Part shown: piece after piece, positions 34,819 through 45,207 of the stretch
Layout of the letters: each line of letters begins with the position of its first letter
How positions within the stretch are numbered: the stretch's first letter is position 1
Source of the DNA: Exiguobacterium acetylicum
GTDB lineage: Bacteria > Bacillota > Bacilli > Exiguobacteriales > Exiguobacteriaceae
DNA: 64,000 bases
NCBI RefSeq assembly: GCF_022170825.1
Contig: NZ_CP081878.1
Coordinates: 1,700,001-1,764,000 of the forward strand
Reading direction: 5' to 3'
Notes under the pieces: model-generated
The model's database searches: none
Told to the model about the DNA's origin: nothing
The model's input: the letters and a program-made list of their open reading frames with translations, nothing else
Translations under genes and position numbers: made by a program

Positions 34819-35355
34819 GAGTTGCTGTTCGAATTGCTCTTTCATCACTTCTGCATGTGCGAGCAATGGAAAGGTTCTGTCTTTCATTTGCTCCTGCAGT
34901 CGTTTTGCTTCCGCCCAAGCAAGCGTATATTCCGTGTGTGAGACGTGATCCTGTTTTCGCGCTGCTTCTAGTTCATCCGCGTCGACTAATACGACTTGTC
35001 CTGATGGCAAAGCGATCAGATCGAGAAATAGATCGTCCCAGTAGACACGACCGTTCTCGATCCCCGTACGAAGACAAATATCGACATAGGTCTGAACTAA
35101 CTGACCAGAAGCATCAAACATCGAGGTCACGGCATGATGAGCATCCTTTGGAAATTGTTGTACCCAGACGTAACCATCATCAGCGATTCGAATCGTTTCG
35201 TCACCATAACGGACATCTAATGGTGAAACGACTTCAATCAGCTGAAGGAGCGTCACCTGCCCTTGAAACACTTCATTCTCGACCTGTTCTTGAACATAGT
35301 GTCGCTGTGCGATGCGACCCCAGTCACGTCGATCGGCATATCGTTTTTTGATCAT
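34798..35355 (-). CDS. DUF402 / FomD-like protein
   Basis: A 185-residue protein with the FomD-like signature WDDLFLDLIALPSG and VLVDADELEAA (about residues 116-144), a cluster of acidic residues that binds metal in nucleoside di/triphosphatases and in FomD. The C-terminus is a helical tail. Catalytic role in hydrolysing nucleotides is inferred from the family. No related pathway gene is adjacent. Confidence 0.83.
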   Translation of the reverse strand: MIKKRYADRRDWGRIAQRHYVQEQVENEVFQGQVTLLQLIEVVSPLDVRYGDETIRIADDGYVWVQQFPKDAHHAVTSMFDASGQLVQTYVDICLRTGIENGRVYWDDLFLDLIALPSGQVVLVDADELEAARKQDHVSHTEYTLAWAEAKRLQEQMKDRTFPLLAHAEVMKEQFEQQLKQGTPR

Positions 35356-35424
35356 ATACCTATCCCCCGTTTTTCTCTAGTGTGCCATACCCCTCTTCTT
35401 TTTCATTCTAATCCTTTTAAAAAA

Positions 35425-35450
35425 GAGGCAACGGATTTTTCCGTCGCCTC
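35425..35450 (-). terminator. Terminator of the beta-glucoside operon
   Basis: Ten-bp stem with one mismatch (GAGGCAACGG at 35425-35434 and CCGTCGCCTC at 35441-35450); on the minus strand followed by TTTTTT. Thirteen bases after the GH1 stop. Confidence 0.88.
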
Positions 35451-35462
35451 GCTTCATCATTA

Positions 35463-36935
<1,473 letters not shown>

Positions 36936-36944
36936 CTATTTCTC

Positions 36945-38837
36945 TTACTTGATGATCGTCAAGATTTGTGTGTTTGCCGTCGTGACCGTCTCGTCCGTCG
37001 GTAAGATTTGTGCATAACTTTGGGTGTTCGTGATGATGATTGGCGTAATCGTCTCAAGTCCATGCGCTTCAATCGCTGTCGCATCAAACGTTACGAGTAG
37101 ATCACCGGTCGTCACGGCTTCGCCTTCTTTGACGTGTAACGTGAACGGTTTACCGTCGAGCGTCACCGTCTCAAGACCAACATGGATCAAAACTTCGACG
37201 CCACTCGTTGACCTTAGCCCGATCGCGTGACCGGACGGTGCAATCATGACAATCGTACCGTCAAACGGTGCCGTCACCTCTTTACCGGTGGGACGTATCG
37301 CTACGCCCTGACCCATCGCACCTGAAGCAAAGACAGGATCCGGTACATCCGATAAGGCAACGATTGTTCCTTCAAGTGGCGCACGCAGCGTCTCCTCGTT
37401 CGTCAGTGTCGCACTGACTTCCTGACCTGCAACAGGTGTCGCTGCCCTTTCCATCGCGACGACAGGTGCTGCTTGTTCACCAAAACCAAATACTTGAATC
37501 AAGACGATCGGCAGGATCAAGGCAATCGCTGTTCCAATCAATAAACCGATGATGGATGACGGATAGTCAGAGTCGATACCGTTGACGAGCGTCAATGGTC
37601 CCGGTAATCCGGCGTAAGCAAAGTAATACGGTTTAAAGAAGCTCGCTGTGACGGCCCCGATCGCACCAGAGATACAACCATAGATGAATGGCTTCTTAAA
37701 GCGAAGCGTCACGCCATAGATAGCCGGTTCCGTAATACCGAATATACCCGTCAGTCCTGCTGAGACACCGACTTTTTTCGTTTCTTTGTTTCGTGCCTTC
37801 AAGATGACGCCAATGACGGCACCGATTTGGGCGATGACAGCAATCGTTTGATACGCTTGGAACGAATCCCGACCGTATTGTTCGAAGTTCGCGAGCACCA
37901 TCGGCGTGACGCCCCAGTGGACGCCGAAGATGACAATGACTTGCCAGAAGCCACCGATGATCAGACCAGCGACTGCAGGAGCATTCTCCGCTAAGTAGTT
38001 ATACCCGTTCGCGATCCCTTCTGCACCAAGTGTCGTAATTGGTCCGATCAATAGAATCGTAAGCGGCACCATCAACACCATGCTGAAGAACGGAACGAAT
38101 AACGGACGAATAACTTCATGGATTGTTTTGTTCAGGAATCGCTCGACATAAGACAGAATCCAGACGAGGAATAATGGCGGTAAGACCGATGACGTATACG
38201 TTGTTCCGGATAATGCAATTCCTAGAAACGTGATCGATTCGCCGGCAGTGATGCGCGCTGCGATATCTGCCCACGTCGGGCTGACAAGTGCCGCGCTACA
38301 GGCAACGGCGATGAAAGCGTTGACCTTAAAATGATTCGCTGCCGTGATGGCAATGAAGATCGGCAAGAACGTGAACGGTGCCCATGAGATAAAGCTGAAG
38401 ACTTCATAGGTACCCGTCTTCGCGAATGCCGGAAAAGCAAGTGTCGTCAAAATCAAAGTTCCTTGCAGAATCCCCGCTGCAGCTAAGATATAGACGAACG
38501 GTGCAAAAACGGCTGACATTGTCGCAATGATTCGATTGAGGACCGTCCCTTTCGGTGCCTCTTCCGTTTCCGGTTGTTCCAGATCGACGAGTTTCATAAA
38601 CTCTTGATGGACTTCCCCGACGTGTTGACCAATGACGACTTGAAACTGACCGCCAGACTCAACGACCGTAATGACGCCAGGTAATGCACTGACTGTTTCC
38701 TTGGCTGACGAATCTGACCGTTTTAAAACGAGACGAAGTCGTGTAGCACACCGGACGGCGCTGATGACGTTATCTTCGCCACCAACGGCTTCTAAAATCG
38801 AATGCGCCAATTGTTGATAATCGCGAACCTTACCCAT
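36945..38837 (-). CDS. bglP: Beta-glucoside-specific PTS transporter EIIBCA
   Basis: A 630-residue three-domain permease: EIIB at the N-terminus (phosphorylated Cys30 in AVRCATRLRL), EIIC with about 10 membrane segments (residues 100-470, including GITEPAIYGVTLR), and EIIA at the C-terminus (about 490-630, His in EVLIHVGLETV near 548). It imports and phosphorylates aryl-beta-glucosides or cellobiose-type sugars. It is first in the operon with the GH1 gene and divergent from a GntR/UTRA regulator. Confidence 0.92.
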   Translation of the reverse strand: MGKVRDYQQLAHSILEAVGGEDNVISAVRCATRLRLVLKRSDSSAKETVSALPGVITVVESGGQFQVVIGQHVGEVHQEFMKLVDLEQPETEEAPKGTVLNRIIATMSAVFAPFVYILAAAGILQGTLILTTLAFPAFAKTGTYEVFSFISWAPFTFLPIFIAITAANHFKVNAFIAVACSAALVSPTWADIAARITAGESITFLGIALSGTTYTSSVLPPLFLVWILSYVERFLNKTIHEVIRPLFVPFFSMVLMVPLTILLIGPITTLGAEGIANGYNYLAENAPAVAGLIIGGFWQVIVIFGVHWGVTPMVLANFEQYGRDSFQAYQTIAVIAQIGAVIGVILKARNKETKKVGVSAGLTGIFGITEPAIYGVTLRFKKPFIYGCISGAIGAVTASFFKPYYFAYAGLPGPLTLVNGIDSDYPSSIIGLLIGTAIALILPIVLIQVFGFGEQAAPVVAMERAATPVAGQEVSATLTNEETLRAPLEGTIVALSDVPDPVFASGAMGQGVAIRPTGKEVTAPFDGTIVMIAPSGHAIGLRSTSGVEVLIHVGLETVTLDGKPFTLHVKEGEAVTTGDLLVTFDATAIEAHGLETITPIIITNTQSYAQILPTDETVTTANTQILTIIK

Positions 38838-38882
38838 ATCGTGTACCTCCCCTGAATATGACGCGTTGAATACCCTTTCATT

Positions 38883-38904
38883 TTAATTGTACATGCACAA
38901 TTAA
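38883..38904. promoter_or_regulatory. Perfect dyad operator in the bgl divergent region
   Basis: TTAATTGT (38883-38890), 6-base spacer ACATGC, ACAATTAA (38897-38904). A second AT-rich palindrome, TTTAATTAAA, lies at about 38930-38939. The position between bglP and the GntR gene fits an operator for the latter. Confidence 0.65.
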
Positions 38905-39001
38905 TCAATACATAAATAATTTAATTAAACATTATATTAATCAAAAGATAGCTTATGCTATACTGAACGAAGAAAAAGTTCGTAAGAAAAGAAGGTGTCC
39001 T

Positions 39002-39712
39002 ATGCTGAAATATCAACAGACGGCTGATGAAATCGAACAGTACATAGAACAACATGAGTTAAAACAAGGCGATAAACTTCCCATTCTCGAAGAATTGATT
39101 CGGCAGTTCGCTGTCAGTAAAACGACGATGACAAAATCACTCGAATTACTCGAACGAAAAGGAATCATTTTTCAAGTTCGCGGAAGCGGGATTTTTGTCC
39201 GGAAGACGAACCGTTCTGGCTATATTCGCCTGTTCTCGACCCAAGGATTTAAGCAGAATCTTGTCGGCCATACGATTGAATCGTCCGTTCTAGCAATCGA
39301 TCCAATCGCTGCAACGGATAACATCGCAAAGAATCTCGGGATCGAGGCAGGCGAGACGGTTTATTACGTCAAGCGAATCCGCTACATCGACGGCAAGATC
39401 CTCTGTCTCGAAGAGTCTTACTATCGCCAATCGATCGTTCCATACTTGAATCGCGAAATCGTCGAGCAGTCGATCTTTGAATACTTAGAGACGGCACTGC
39501 AATTGAACATCGGATTTTCTGATATGTACATGCACGTCGGAAAATTAAGTGCTGAGACAGCTCGTCATCTGAGCCTTGCTGAAGGGGATCCTGCCATGAC
39601 GATCGAGACGGTTTTCCATTTGACGAACGGTCGCCCGTTCGACTATTCCGTCATCACCTATCACTACGAACATTCGCATTTCGTCATCCAAGCAAACGGA
39701 TTATTCCTTTAA
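39002..39712 (+). CDS. GntR family regulator with UTRA domain (TreR/BglR-like)
   Basis: A 236-residue regulator: winged helix at about residues 3-70 (LEELIRQFAVSKTTMTKSLELLERKGIIF) and UTRA ligand-binding domain at about 90-232. Proteins of this type repress PTS sugar operons and are released by the phosphorylated sugar. Divergent from bglP; the dyad at 38883-38904 is the likely binding site. Close to the oligo-beta-glucoside repressors of Bacillus. Confidence 0.9.
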   Translation: MLKYQQTADEIEQYIEQHELKQGDKLPILEELIRQFAVSKTTMTKSLELLERKGIIFQVRGSGIFVRKTNRSGYIRLFSTQGFKQNLVGHTIESSVLAIDPIAATDNIAKNLGIEAGETVYYVKRIRYIDGKILCLEESYYRQSIVPYLNREIVEQSIFEYLETALQLNIGFSDMYMHVGKLSAETARHLSLAEGDPAMTIETVFHLTNGRPFDYSVITYHYEHSHFVIQANGLFL

Positions 39713-39724
39713 ATGAAACGAAAA

Positions 39725-39785
39725 AAAACGAAATCTGATGATCGTCCTCATTTTACTGAAGACATTTCATCGGATTTCGTTTTTT
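39725..39785. terminator. Bidirectional rho-independent terminator
   Basis: AAAACGAAATCTGATG (39725-39740) pairs with CATCGGATTTCGTTTT (from 39768), with one mismatch and a long loop, A-rich before and T6 after. It overlaps the last codons of the convergent gene ending at 39748. Confidence 0.8.
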
Positions 39786-40035
39786 CTTTTAAGAAACTAA
39801 TCAATGCTACTATACAAAATGGATATATCACTAATACGCCAATCAATAATAATCCAAGTACTGGACTTAGAAAATCAGCTGGACGCGTGACAGGAAACCA
39901 CTGACTCATTGCGTACGTCATCAAGACGAAGTAAAATGACCAACTGAGATATAGCAACCATGTGAGTCGACTTCGAATCATCTCGCCCTGCATAAGGCAG
40001 ATTGATTTAAAGAATAAGATGATACGCACAATCAT
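39748..40035 (-). CDS. Small membrane protein, unknown
   Basis: A 95-residue protein (or 77 residues if the internal ATG near 39981 with AGGGCGAG is used) with two strong hydrophobic segments in the second half and a Lys-rich tail. No family recognised. The ATG at 40033-40035 immediately follows the TAG of a 48-residue reading frame on the same strand. No convincing ribosome binding site lies before the first ATG. Confidence 0.5.
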   Translation of the reverse strand: MIVRIILFFKSICLMQGEMIRSRLTWLLYLSWSFYFVLMTYAMSQWFPVTRPADFLSPVLGLLLIGVLVIYPFCIVALISFLKEKTKSDEMSSVK

Positions 40036-40182
40036 CTACAGAATGTCCAATATATAAAACACCTGGTAAGATAAGCCTGTTATCCGCACGATCCGTTCGA
40101 TGTTCAATGTCCTTTCAGCAGGAATGAATAGAATTATGGCAAAAGACAGACTCCACCCGTTCCACTTCACAAACAATCGCAT
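40036..40182 (-). CDS. Possible small protein, 48 residues
   Basis: An open frame from ATG 40180-40182 to TAG 40036-40038. It opens with a hydrophobic stretch (WSLSFAIILFIPAE) and has no family match that I know. It starts 3 bases after the stop of the 113-residue gene and stops immediately before the ATG of the next frame, which looks like coupling, but the ribosome binding site is poor (GAAG only). It could equally be a broken part of one larger membrane protein together with 39748-40035. Confidence 0.35.
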   Translation of the reverse strand: MRLFVKWNGWSLSFAIILFIPAERTLNIERIVRITGLSYQVFYILDIL

Positions 40183-40185
40183 CTT

Positions 40186-40527
40186 CTATATACCAATCTC
40201 TTCTTTACTAGAAGCTTCAAGATAGAGTTCCCAATCAAACGTCGTCAAGGCAATCACTTTTCCGTCTCTTTCATACCAAGCCGTTGCCCCTTCACGATCA
40301 AGTTCTTCCCACCCTGCTTGACGAATCCACGTTCCATACAATAATCCTGGACCATCTGTTTCTGAAACGAGATGGGTTTCTATTTTCAACTCTCCTTGCT
40401 TTTCGACTGCCGTTGCAAAGCGAGGGACAGGAAATCCTGATACTTTTGATTCCTGAAAACCACTATACCAACCGCCGAAAATGACTATGAGCCCGATCGA
40501 CATAATGGCGATCCATTTCTTTTTCAT
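40186..40527 (-). CDS. Membrane-anchored protein of unknown function
   Basis: A 113-residue protein: N-terminal signal-anchor (about residues 4-23, WIAIMSIGLIVIFGGWYSGF) and an extracytoplasmic domain of about 85 residues with no cysteine. The ATG is preceded by GGAGGGTAC. No family recognised. Two smaller membrane-protein frames follow it on the same strand. Confidence 0.7.
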   Translation of the reverse strand: MKKKWIAIMSIGLIVIFGGWYSGFQESKVSGFPVPRFATAVEKQGELKIETHLVSETDGPGLLYGTWIRQAGWEELDREGATAWYERDGKVIALTTFDWELYLEASSKEEIGI

Positions 40528-40849
40528 ACGTACCCTCCTTCACTTTTCCATCCTCATTTATAACTTACCAATAAATGGTCTTCATTCCCTCATTCTACAG
40601 ACGGATTACTGATTTTTTAGATGTGAAAACATATGAAAATTATTTTGGATTTATGAAAACAATTAAATTTATTTCGATTTTTTTCATAAAAAATGCATAT
40701 CTTTGTTCATCCCTAGAGTAGCAACGGTTTGACAACTCCCGGCATAGAGCCATTTTCAGTCGTTTTCAACTGGCTAAGCAGATTAGCAACTTGACTTCAT
40801 TTCCTGCTATGTTACGATACGAACTTATCAAAGGGAGTGAACAGAACTT
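40528..40849 (+). promoter_or_regulatory. AT-rich regulatory region before the MHS transporter
   Basis: A 322-bp gap with no gene. A sigma-A-type promoter is visible at 40791-40818 (TTGACT, 16 bases, TACGAT), 32 bases before the transporter start. Farther up, TTATGAAAA (40651-40659) and TTTTCATAA (40681-40689) form a 9-bp dyad with a 21-base spacer, and poly-A/T tracts lie around it. Nothing else is seen. Confidence 0.55.
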
Positions 40850-42235
40850 ATGAAATTCAGAAAAGAAAAAGTCAATGTCGTTGACATGCAGCAAACCAAA
40901 AAGAGTGTCTACGCGACCGGAATTGGGAATGCAATGGAATGGTTCGATTTTGGTCTTTATTCCTATCTCGCAATCATCATCAGTCAAAACTTCTTTAGCG
41001 CTGTTGAAAATGATGAACTGAAGCTCGTCTTTACTTTTGCGACGTTTGCGATCGCTTTTTTAATGCGACCAATCGGCGGAATCGTCTTTGGACGAATTGG
41101 AGATCGACTCGGACGGAAGGTTGTCTTGACGACGACGATTGTCATGATGGCTGGATCGACACTCATCATCGGGTTATTACCAACTTATGATCAAATCGGG
41201 ATTTGGGCACCAATTCTATTATTGTTAGCTCGTATCCTACAAGGTTTTTCAACAGGCGGTGAATACGCCGGCGCAATGGTCTACATCGCCGAATCGTCGC
41301 CCGACAATAAACGAAGCGCCCTCGGGAGTGGACTTGAAATCGGTACACTCGGTGGGTATATTTTAGCGTCACTACTCGCAACAACGCTCTTCGTCACGTT
41401 ATCAGATGATCAAATGGCATCTTGGGGATGGCGCATTCCATTCATCCTTGGAGCACCACTCGGTTTGTTTGGTCTCTACTTACGGCGTCATTTGGATGAA
41501 TCACCGATCTTCGAGAATGAAATTAATGAGAATACAGAAGAACCCGCGACATTCCGCGAAATTCTTCGTGATCATAAACGCGATATCATCGTTTGCTTTA
41601 TTGCTGTTGCTTTCTTCAACATTACGAACTACATGCTCTTGTCGTATATGCCATCGTACCTCAATGAAGTCATCGGCATGTCAAGCTCAACAAGTACGAT
41701 TTTAATTACCGGTGTGATGGTGATCATGATTCCACTCGCTTACATCTTCGGGAAACTGAGTGATAAAAAAGGGAATCGTAACATCGTCTTGTTTGCACTC
41801 GCTGGACTATCAATACTTTCGATCTTGTCATTCTACTTGATCGGTTTAAAACCGCTCTTGTTCGTTGGAATCGGTATCTTCATCCTCGGTTTCTTCCTGG
41901 CCATCTTCGAGGGTACGATGCCAAGTCTATTACCAAGTATCTTCTATACGGATGTTCGTTACCGGACGCTTTCTGTTACATTTAACGTCTCGGTTTCAAT
42001 CTTTGGTGGAACGACGCCACTCGTGTCGACATGGCTCGTCCATACGACTCAAAATCCGCTTGCTCCTGCTTTCTATCTAACGGCAGTCAGCGTCATCGGC
42101 TTCGTCACGTTCTTCTTCTTCTTCAAAAATACAGCCGGAAAAGCTCTTAAAGGGTCGCATCCGACTGTCTCCAGTGAAAAAGAAGTTTCAACAATCGCGA
42201 AAAAACCGGAAGATGCCCTCTGGTGGGCAGAGTAA
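40850..42235 (+). CDS. MFS transporter, metabolite/H+ symporter (ProP/MHS type)
   Basis: A 461-residue 12-helix transporter. [16 protein letters not shown] near residue 24, [18 protein letters not shown] (about residues 69-86) and the cluster [23 protein letters not shown] mark the metabolite:H+ symporter group that includes ProP (proline/betaine) and KgtP. Substrate is probably an osmolyte or organic acid. GGGAGTG precedes the ATG by 12 bases, a long gap. Confidence 0.87.
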   Translation: MKFRKEKVNVVDMQQTKKSVYATGIGNAMEWFDFGLYSYLAIIISQNFFSAVENDELKLVFTFATFAIAFLMRPIGGIVFGRIGDRLGRKVVLTTTIVMMAGSTLIIGLLPTYDQIGIWAPILLLLARILQGFSTGGEYAGAMVYIAESSPDNKRSALGSGLEIGTLGGYILASLLATTLFVTLSDDQMASWGWRIPFILGAPLGLFGLYLRRHLDESPIFENEINENTEEPATFREILRDHKRDIIVCFIAVAFFNITNYMLLSYMPSYLNEVIGMSSSTSTILITGVMVIMIPLAYIFGKLSDKKGNRNIVLFALAGLSILSILSFYLIGLKPLLFVGIGIFILGFFLAIFEGTMPSLLPSIFYTDVRYRTLSVTFNVSVSIFGGTTPLVSTWLVHTTQNPLAPAFYLTAVSVIGFVTFFFFFKNTAGKALKGSHPTVSSEKEVSTIAKKPEDALWWAE

Positions 42236-42245
42236 TTCCCATAGC

Positions 42246-42280
42246 AAAGAACCGTCTTCATCATGAAGACGGTTCTTTTT
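42246..42280. terminator. Bidirectional rho-independent terminator
   Basis: Perfect 15-bp stem (AAAGAACCGTCTTCA at 42246-42260, complement at 42264-42278), 3-base loop, then TT. It overlaps the end of the convergent HAD gene (42279). Confidence 0.9.
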
Positions 42281-42911
42281 AGTAAACAGCACTTAACTCT
42301 TGGACGACACGATCGGCAACAGCCAGTTCTTCCTCTTGTGCAAAATCGAACTGACAACCGATCGCAACGAGCCCGTTCGCATGTGCCGCTTTGAAATCAG
42401 ATAAGCGGTCACCTACAACGTAGCCTGACGAGATGTCGTGCGTCTTACAAATCTCCCGTACGAGTGCTGATTTATCACCGGAAGCGATATCTTCAATGCT
42501 ATAAACGTGATCGATATACGCTTCAAGTCCATACGTCGTCACGATTGCTGAAAGGTAGGATGGCCACCCATTACTAGCGATATAGACCGGGTGTCCGGCT
42601 TGTTTTAAGCGCACAAGTAACTCAACCGTTCCCGGATATAACTTACCATGACCGGCTTCGACTGCCTGCTCTAAGCTTCGCCGAAACTGACGATCCGCAG
42701 CGTGTTGTTCTGCTAACGAAAAATTTGGTGATAAAGTTGCCCAAACTTCTGGTAACGATACACCCATGATTTTTTGATACAGCGCGAGCGGTGTGTCTCC
42801 CTCCCAGCGCCCCGCTTGACGTAAGTCATGAAATACGTCTTCTAACGCATGAGCAAGTACGGCATTCGTTTGAAACAACGTTCCATCCATATCAAAAATA
42901 TAGTGTGTCAT
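42279..42911 (-). CDS. HAD-superfamily phosphatase (phosphoglycolate phosphatase-like)
   Basis: A 210-residue HAD enzyme: motif I FDMDGTLF (Asp7, Asp9), motif II IYIASNGW near residue 111, and motif IV GYVVGDRLSDFKAAHANG near residue 168 (GDxxxD). The cap is of helical C1 type, as in GpH/PgmB. Third gene of the operon with the MBL protein and kinase; its ATG overlaps the kinase stop by 4 bases. Substrate unknown, probably a small phosphorylated metabolite. Confidence 0.88.
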   Translation of the reverse strand: MTHYIFDMDGTLFQTNAVLAHALEDVFHDLRQAGRWEGDTPLALYQKIMGVSLPEVWATLSPNFSLAEQHAADRQFRRSLEQAVEAGHGKLYPGTVELLVRLKQAGHPVYIASNGWPSYLSAIVTTYGLEAYIDHVYSIEDIASGDKSALVREICKTHDISSGYVVGDRLSDFKAAHANGLVAIGCQFDFAQEEELAVADRVVQELSAVY

Positions 42912-43402
42912 TCGTGTTCCCCTTCCTGCTCTCGTTTTATCTGCTGAACAATCGCTTCTAATGACGAGTCTTCGACAATCAGACGATCTGTCGGACGTAA
43001 ATCCCGATCAATCCACCAGCGTTTCATGTCCACTTCAGAAAACTCTGTCGGCTGCCGCATCGCATGGCGACGGACCGTTTCTTCGAATGAGACGTCAAAA
43101 TAATACGCCGCGTACCGTGAAGTAAAGCGTCGTTCTAACCGGTCAATCATTTCACCGTACCAATCCTGTGCGAGAATTCCTTCCAGCAGAATCGTCGCGT
43201 GACGACCGTCAGCAAGCATGACTAGATCTTCTATCCAGCGAATCGCCGGATTTCCTGGTCCATCTTTTACATTCAACATCTCTCTTCGAATAACATCTTG
43301 AGATAAGAGAAGCGTATCCGGTAAAGCTGATTGTAACGCTTTCGAAAGCGTCGTTTTCCCACTACCAGAGTTCCCACGGAGGACGATCAAGCGCGACTTC
43401 AT
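42908..43402 (-). CDS. P-loop small-molecule kinase / AAA family ATPase
   Basis: A 164-residue P-loop protein: Walker A RGNSGSGKTTLSKAL (residues 9-23), and Walker B-like ATILLEGILA near residue 72. The pattern is that of zeta-toxin/adenylylsulfate kinase-type proteins (YqhC-like kinases), with the SQDVIRREML stretch reading as the acceptor site. The acceptor is unknown. The ATG overlaps the MBL gene stop by 4 bases. Confidence 0.85.
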   Translation of the reverse strand: MKSRLIVLRGNSGSGKTTLSKALQSALPDTLLLSQDVIRREMLNVKDGPGNPAIRWIEDLVMLADGRHATILLEGILAQDWYGEMIDRLERRFTSRYAAYYFDVSFEETVRRHAMRQPTEFSEVDMKRWWIDRDLRPTDRLIVEDSSLEAIVQQIKREQEGEHE

Positions 43403-44211
43403 GTCGTGAACCAGTCTCCATTCAAGGCAGCGATGTACCGTTCTGCTGATCGAGCCACGGCTTCGGACGCACCCGATTCAATTTTTCGATGAAAGGCGTC
43501 ATATAATTTTTCGAACGCGAGCGGATGTAACGTCTCTGCCATTCGCGCAACTGTCTCTGCCGGTAGCGGAATCAGATTTGGATAGCTGTACATGAAACTG
43601 ACCCACGCACGATCGGCAACAATCCGAATGATGTCTCCTGTCAACAGCAGCCCTGCTGACGCGTCTTTTCGTTCACAGATGACTGCCCCTTTAAAGTGAC
43701 CACCGACGCGATGTAATATCAAATCTTCTGCTAACTCCAAGCGTTCACCACTCCAGAATACGATGCGCTCGCTTGGTCGCGTCACAAACGACGCATCGTC
43801 TTCATGAATATAGATCGGCACGTCAAAAGTCTCTGCCCATTCGACTTGTGTTGCGTAATAATGCGGATGCGATAATGCGATTGCGTGAATCCCGCCTAAT
43901 TCATTCATCTGTTCTTTTGTCTTTGAATCAATATATGTAATACAGTCCCATAATAGGTTGAACGATTTCCCCTGGACAAGGTATGCGGTTTGCCCGATAC
44001 CAAATGATGGTGTCGTCTGGATTGCATAGACGCCTGCTCCGTCGTCCGTGATGACATTTTGATAGGTTCCTGAAGTTTGCATGTCAACAAGTGTCGTCCA
44101 CATTTGACCAGTTGGATTGACATACTGTCGTTCCTCTAAGCAAATCGGACATATTTCGCGTTCTGGATTGATTTGTTCGACGCCACACGTCGTACAGATG
44201 ATGGTTTCCAT
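43399..44211 (-). CDS. Zinc-ribbon MBL-fold hydrolase
   Basis: A 270-residue protein: N-terminal zinc ribbon (CTTC at residues 5-8 and CPIC at 21-24), then a metallo-beta-lactamase fold. The first metal motif is SHPHYYATQVEW (HxH then YxA instead of the full HxHxDH); later ligands are GGHFKGA and LLTGDII. Such proteins are a known sub-family with only one complete metal site. Start at 44211 behind AAAGGA. First gene of the coupled operon. Confidence 0.83.
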   Translation of the reverse strand: METIICTTCGVEQINPEREICPICLEERQYVNPTGQMWTTLVDMQTSGTYQNVITDDGAGVYAIQTTPSFGIGQTAYLVQGKSFNLLWDCITYIDSKTKEQMNELGGIHAIALSHPHYYATQVEWAETFDVPIYIHEDDASFVTRPSERIVFWSGERLELAEDLILHRVGGHFKGAVICERKDASAGLLLTGDIIRIVADRAWVSFMYSYPNLIPLPAETVARMAETLHPLAFEKLYDAFHRKIESGASEAVARSAERYIAALNGDWFTT

Positions 44212-44347
44212 GTCATGTTCCTTTCCAATTTCGAAATGATTTTCCTGATATATCATACCATATTCCATTTATAGGGAAAGTGTGCAGGAATTATTTTGAA
44301 TGAAACGAATTAAGAATTTGTACAATATAATCAAAGGAGGAATTCTT

Positions 44348-44731
44348 ATGTCGACCTCGACTCACCTTATTGCTCCCCGACTAAACGCCGTTTTTTTACA
44401 TGTACAGGACTTAAAACGGTCTGCCGCTTGGTACCATCAGTTACTCCAGCTCCCATTTGATTCGTCTCTCGTCACGTCACCTGTCTATAATCTCCCACTT
44501 CAAGGTCTAACTAGCTTGACGCTTGATGACCATGCGAACGACCCAACGTATCGACATCAACCTTCTCGACAACCTTTGTTTAATTTTTACACGACGGACA
44601 TCGAAGCATCCTATCAGTTCGTGTTATCACTACAAGCACCCATCATCCGCGACATCGAACGATTCGATGATTTTGCATATTTTACGTTTGCGGATCCCGA
44701 TGGTAACGTTTTGATGCTCTGTACAGGTTGA
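44348..44731 (+). CDS. VOC family protein
   Basis: A 127-residue glyoxalase/bleomycin-resistance-fold protein: LNAVFLHVQDLKRSAAWY near residue 12 and the ending FADPDGNVLMLC are typical. Function unknown. AAAGGAGGAATTCTT precedes the ATG (44348). Confidence 0.83.
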   Translation: MSTSTHLIAPRLNAVFLHVQDLKRSAAWYHQLLQLPFDSSLVTSPVYNLPLQGLTSLTLDDHANDPTYRHQPSRQPLFNFYTTDIEASYQFVLSLQAPIIRDIERFDDFAYFTFADPDGNVLMLCTG

Positions 44732-44737
44732 GATAAC

Positions 44738-44776
44738 AAAGCAGGTCGTACCACACATGTGGTACGACCTGCTTTT
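44738..44776. terminator. Strong bidirectional terminator
   Basis: Sixteen-to-eighteen-bp perfect inverted repeat (AAAGCAGGTCGTACCACA and complement) with a 2-4-base loop; T-rich after. Between convergent genes ending at 44731 and 44779. Confidence 0.92.
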
Positions 44777-44778
44777 AT

Positions 44779-45207
44779 TTAATCGGACTTCTTTTTATGA
44801 TTAATAACGCTTTGAAAGCGTTCAGTGAACCGATCGATTACCTCTTCTGTATTAAGAACATCAGAAAACCAAATCTTCTTGCCTTCGGAAAACGTGAGGT
44901 GCAGTGTTCCGTCTATTGCGAATGCCGCTTCAAGCGTGGCAACCGTATCTGACTTCATTAACGTTTTCTGTGATAGAGTGACCAGTTCATTCATCAACGT
45001 TTCGCGTGTAGCTTCAGATGCCTTTTCGTGAAGAAGATCAACCGTCTTATGAAGCATTATAGCCTTTGAAACGCGTGATAAATTCAACTCACGGATTTCG
45101 AAAGTATAGACTCCTTCGTTTTCATGCGGACGTTGGACGATGAAGCGTGGAGAATGCACTAAGTGTTGAATGAAGTGAACAAACATTTCGATGGTCATTT
45201 CGGACAT
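44779..45207 (-). CDS. Hypothetical protein, 142 residues
   Basis: No family recognised. The product is soluble, mixed alpha/beta, with no cysteine and no signal; it has a helical N-terminus (MFVHFIQHLVHSPRFIVQ) and a middle helix (KAIMLHKTVDLLHEKASEA). ATG is supported by GGAGGG 7 bases upstream. It is transcribed alone, followed by the strong terminator at 44738-44776. Confidence 0.7.
   Translation of the reverse strand: MSEMTIEMFVHFIQHLVHSPRFIVQRPHENEGVYTFEIRELNLSRVSKAIMLHKTVDLLHEKASEATRETLMNELVTLSQKTLMKSDTVATLEAAFAIDGTLHLTFSEGKKIWFSDVLNTEEVIDRFTERFQSVINHKKKSD

Noticed and set aside
44779-45207. The 142-residue hypothetical as part of the Rrf2 operon
   Set aside because: A likely Rrf2 terminator (45500-45530) and 329 bp of gene-free DNA separate the two genes.
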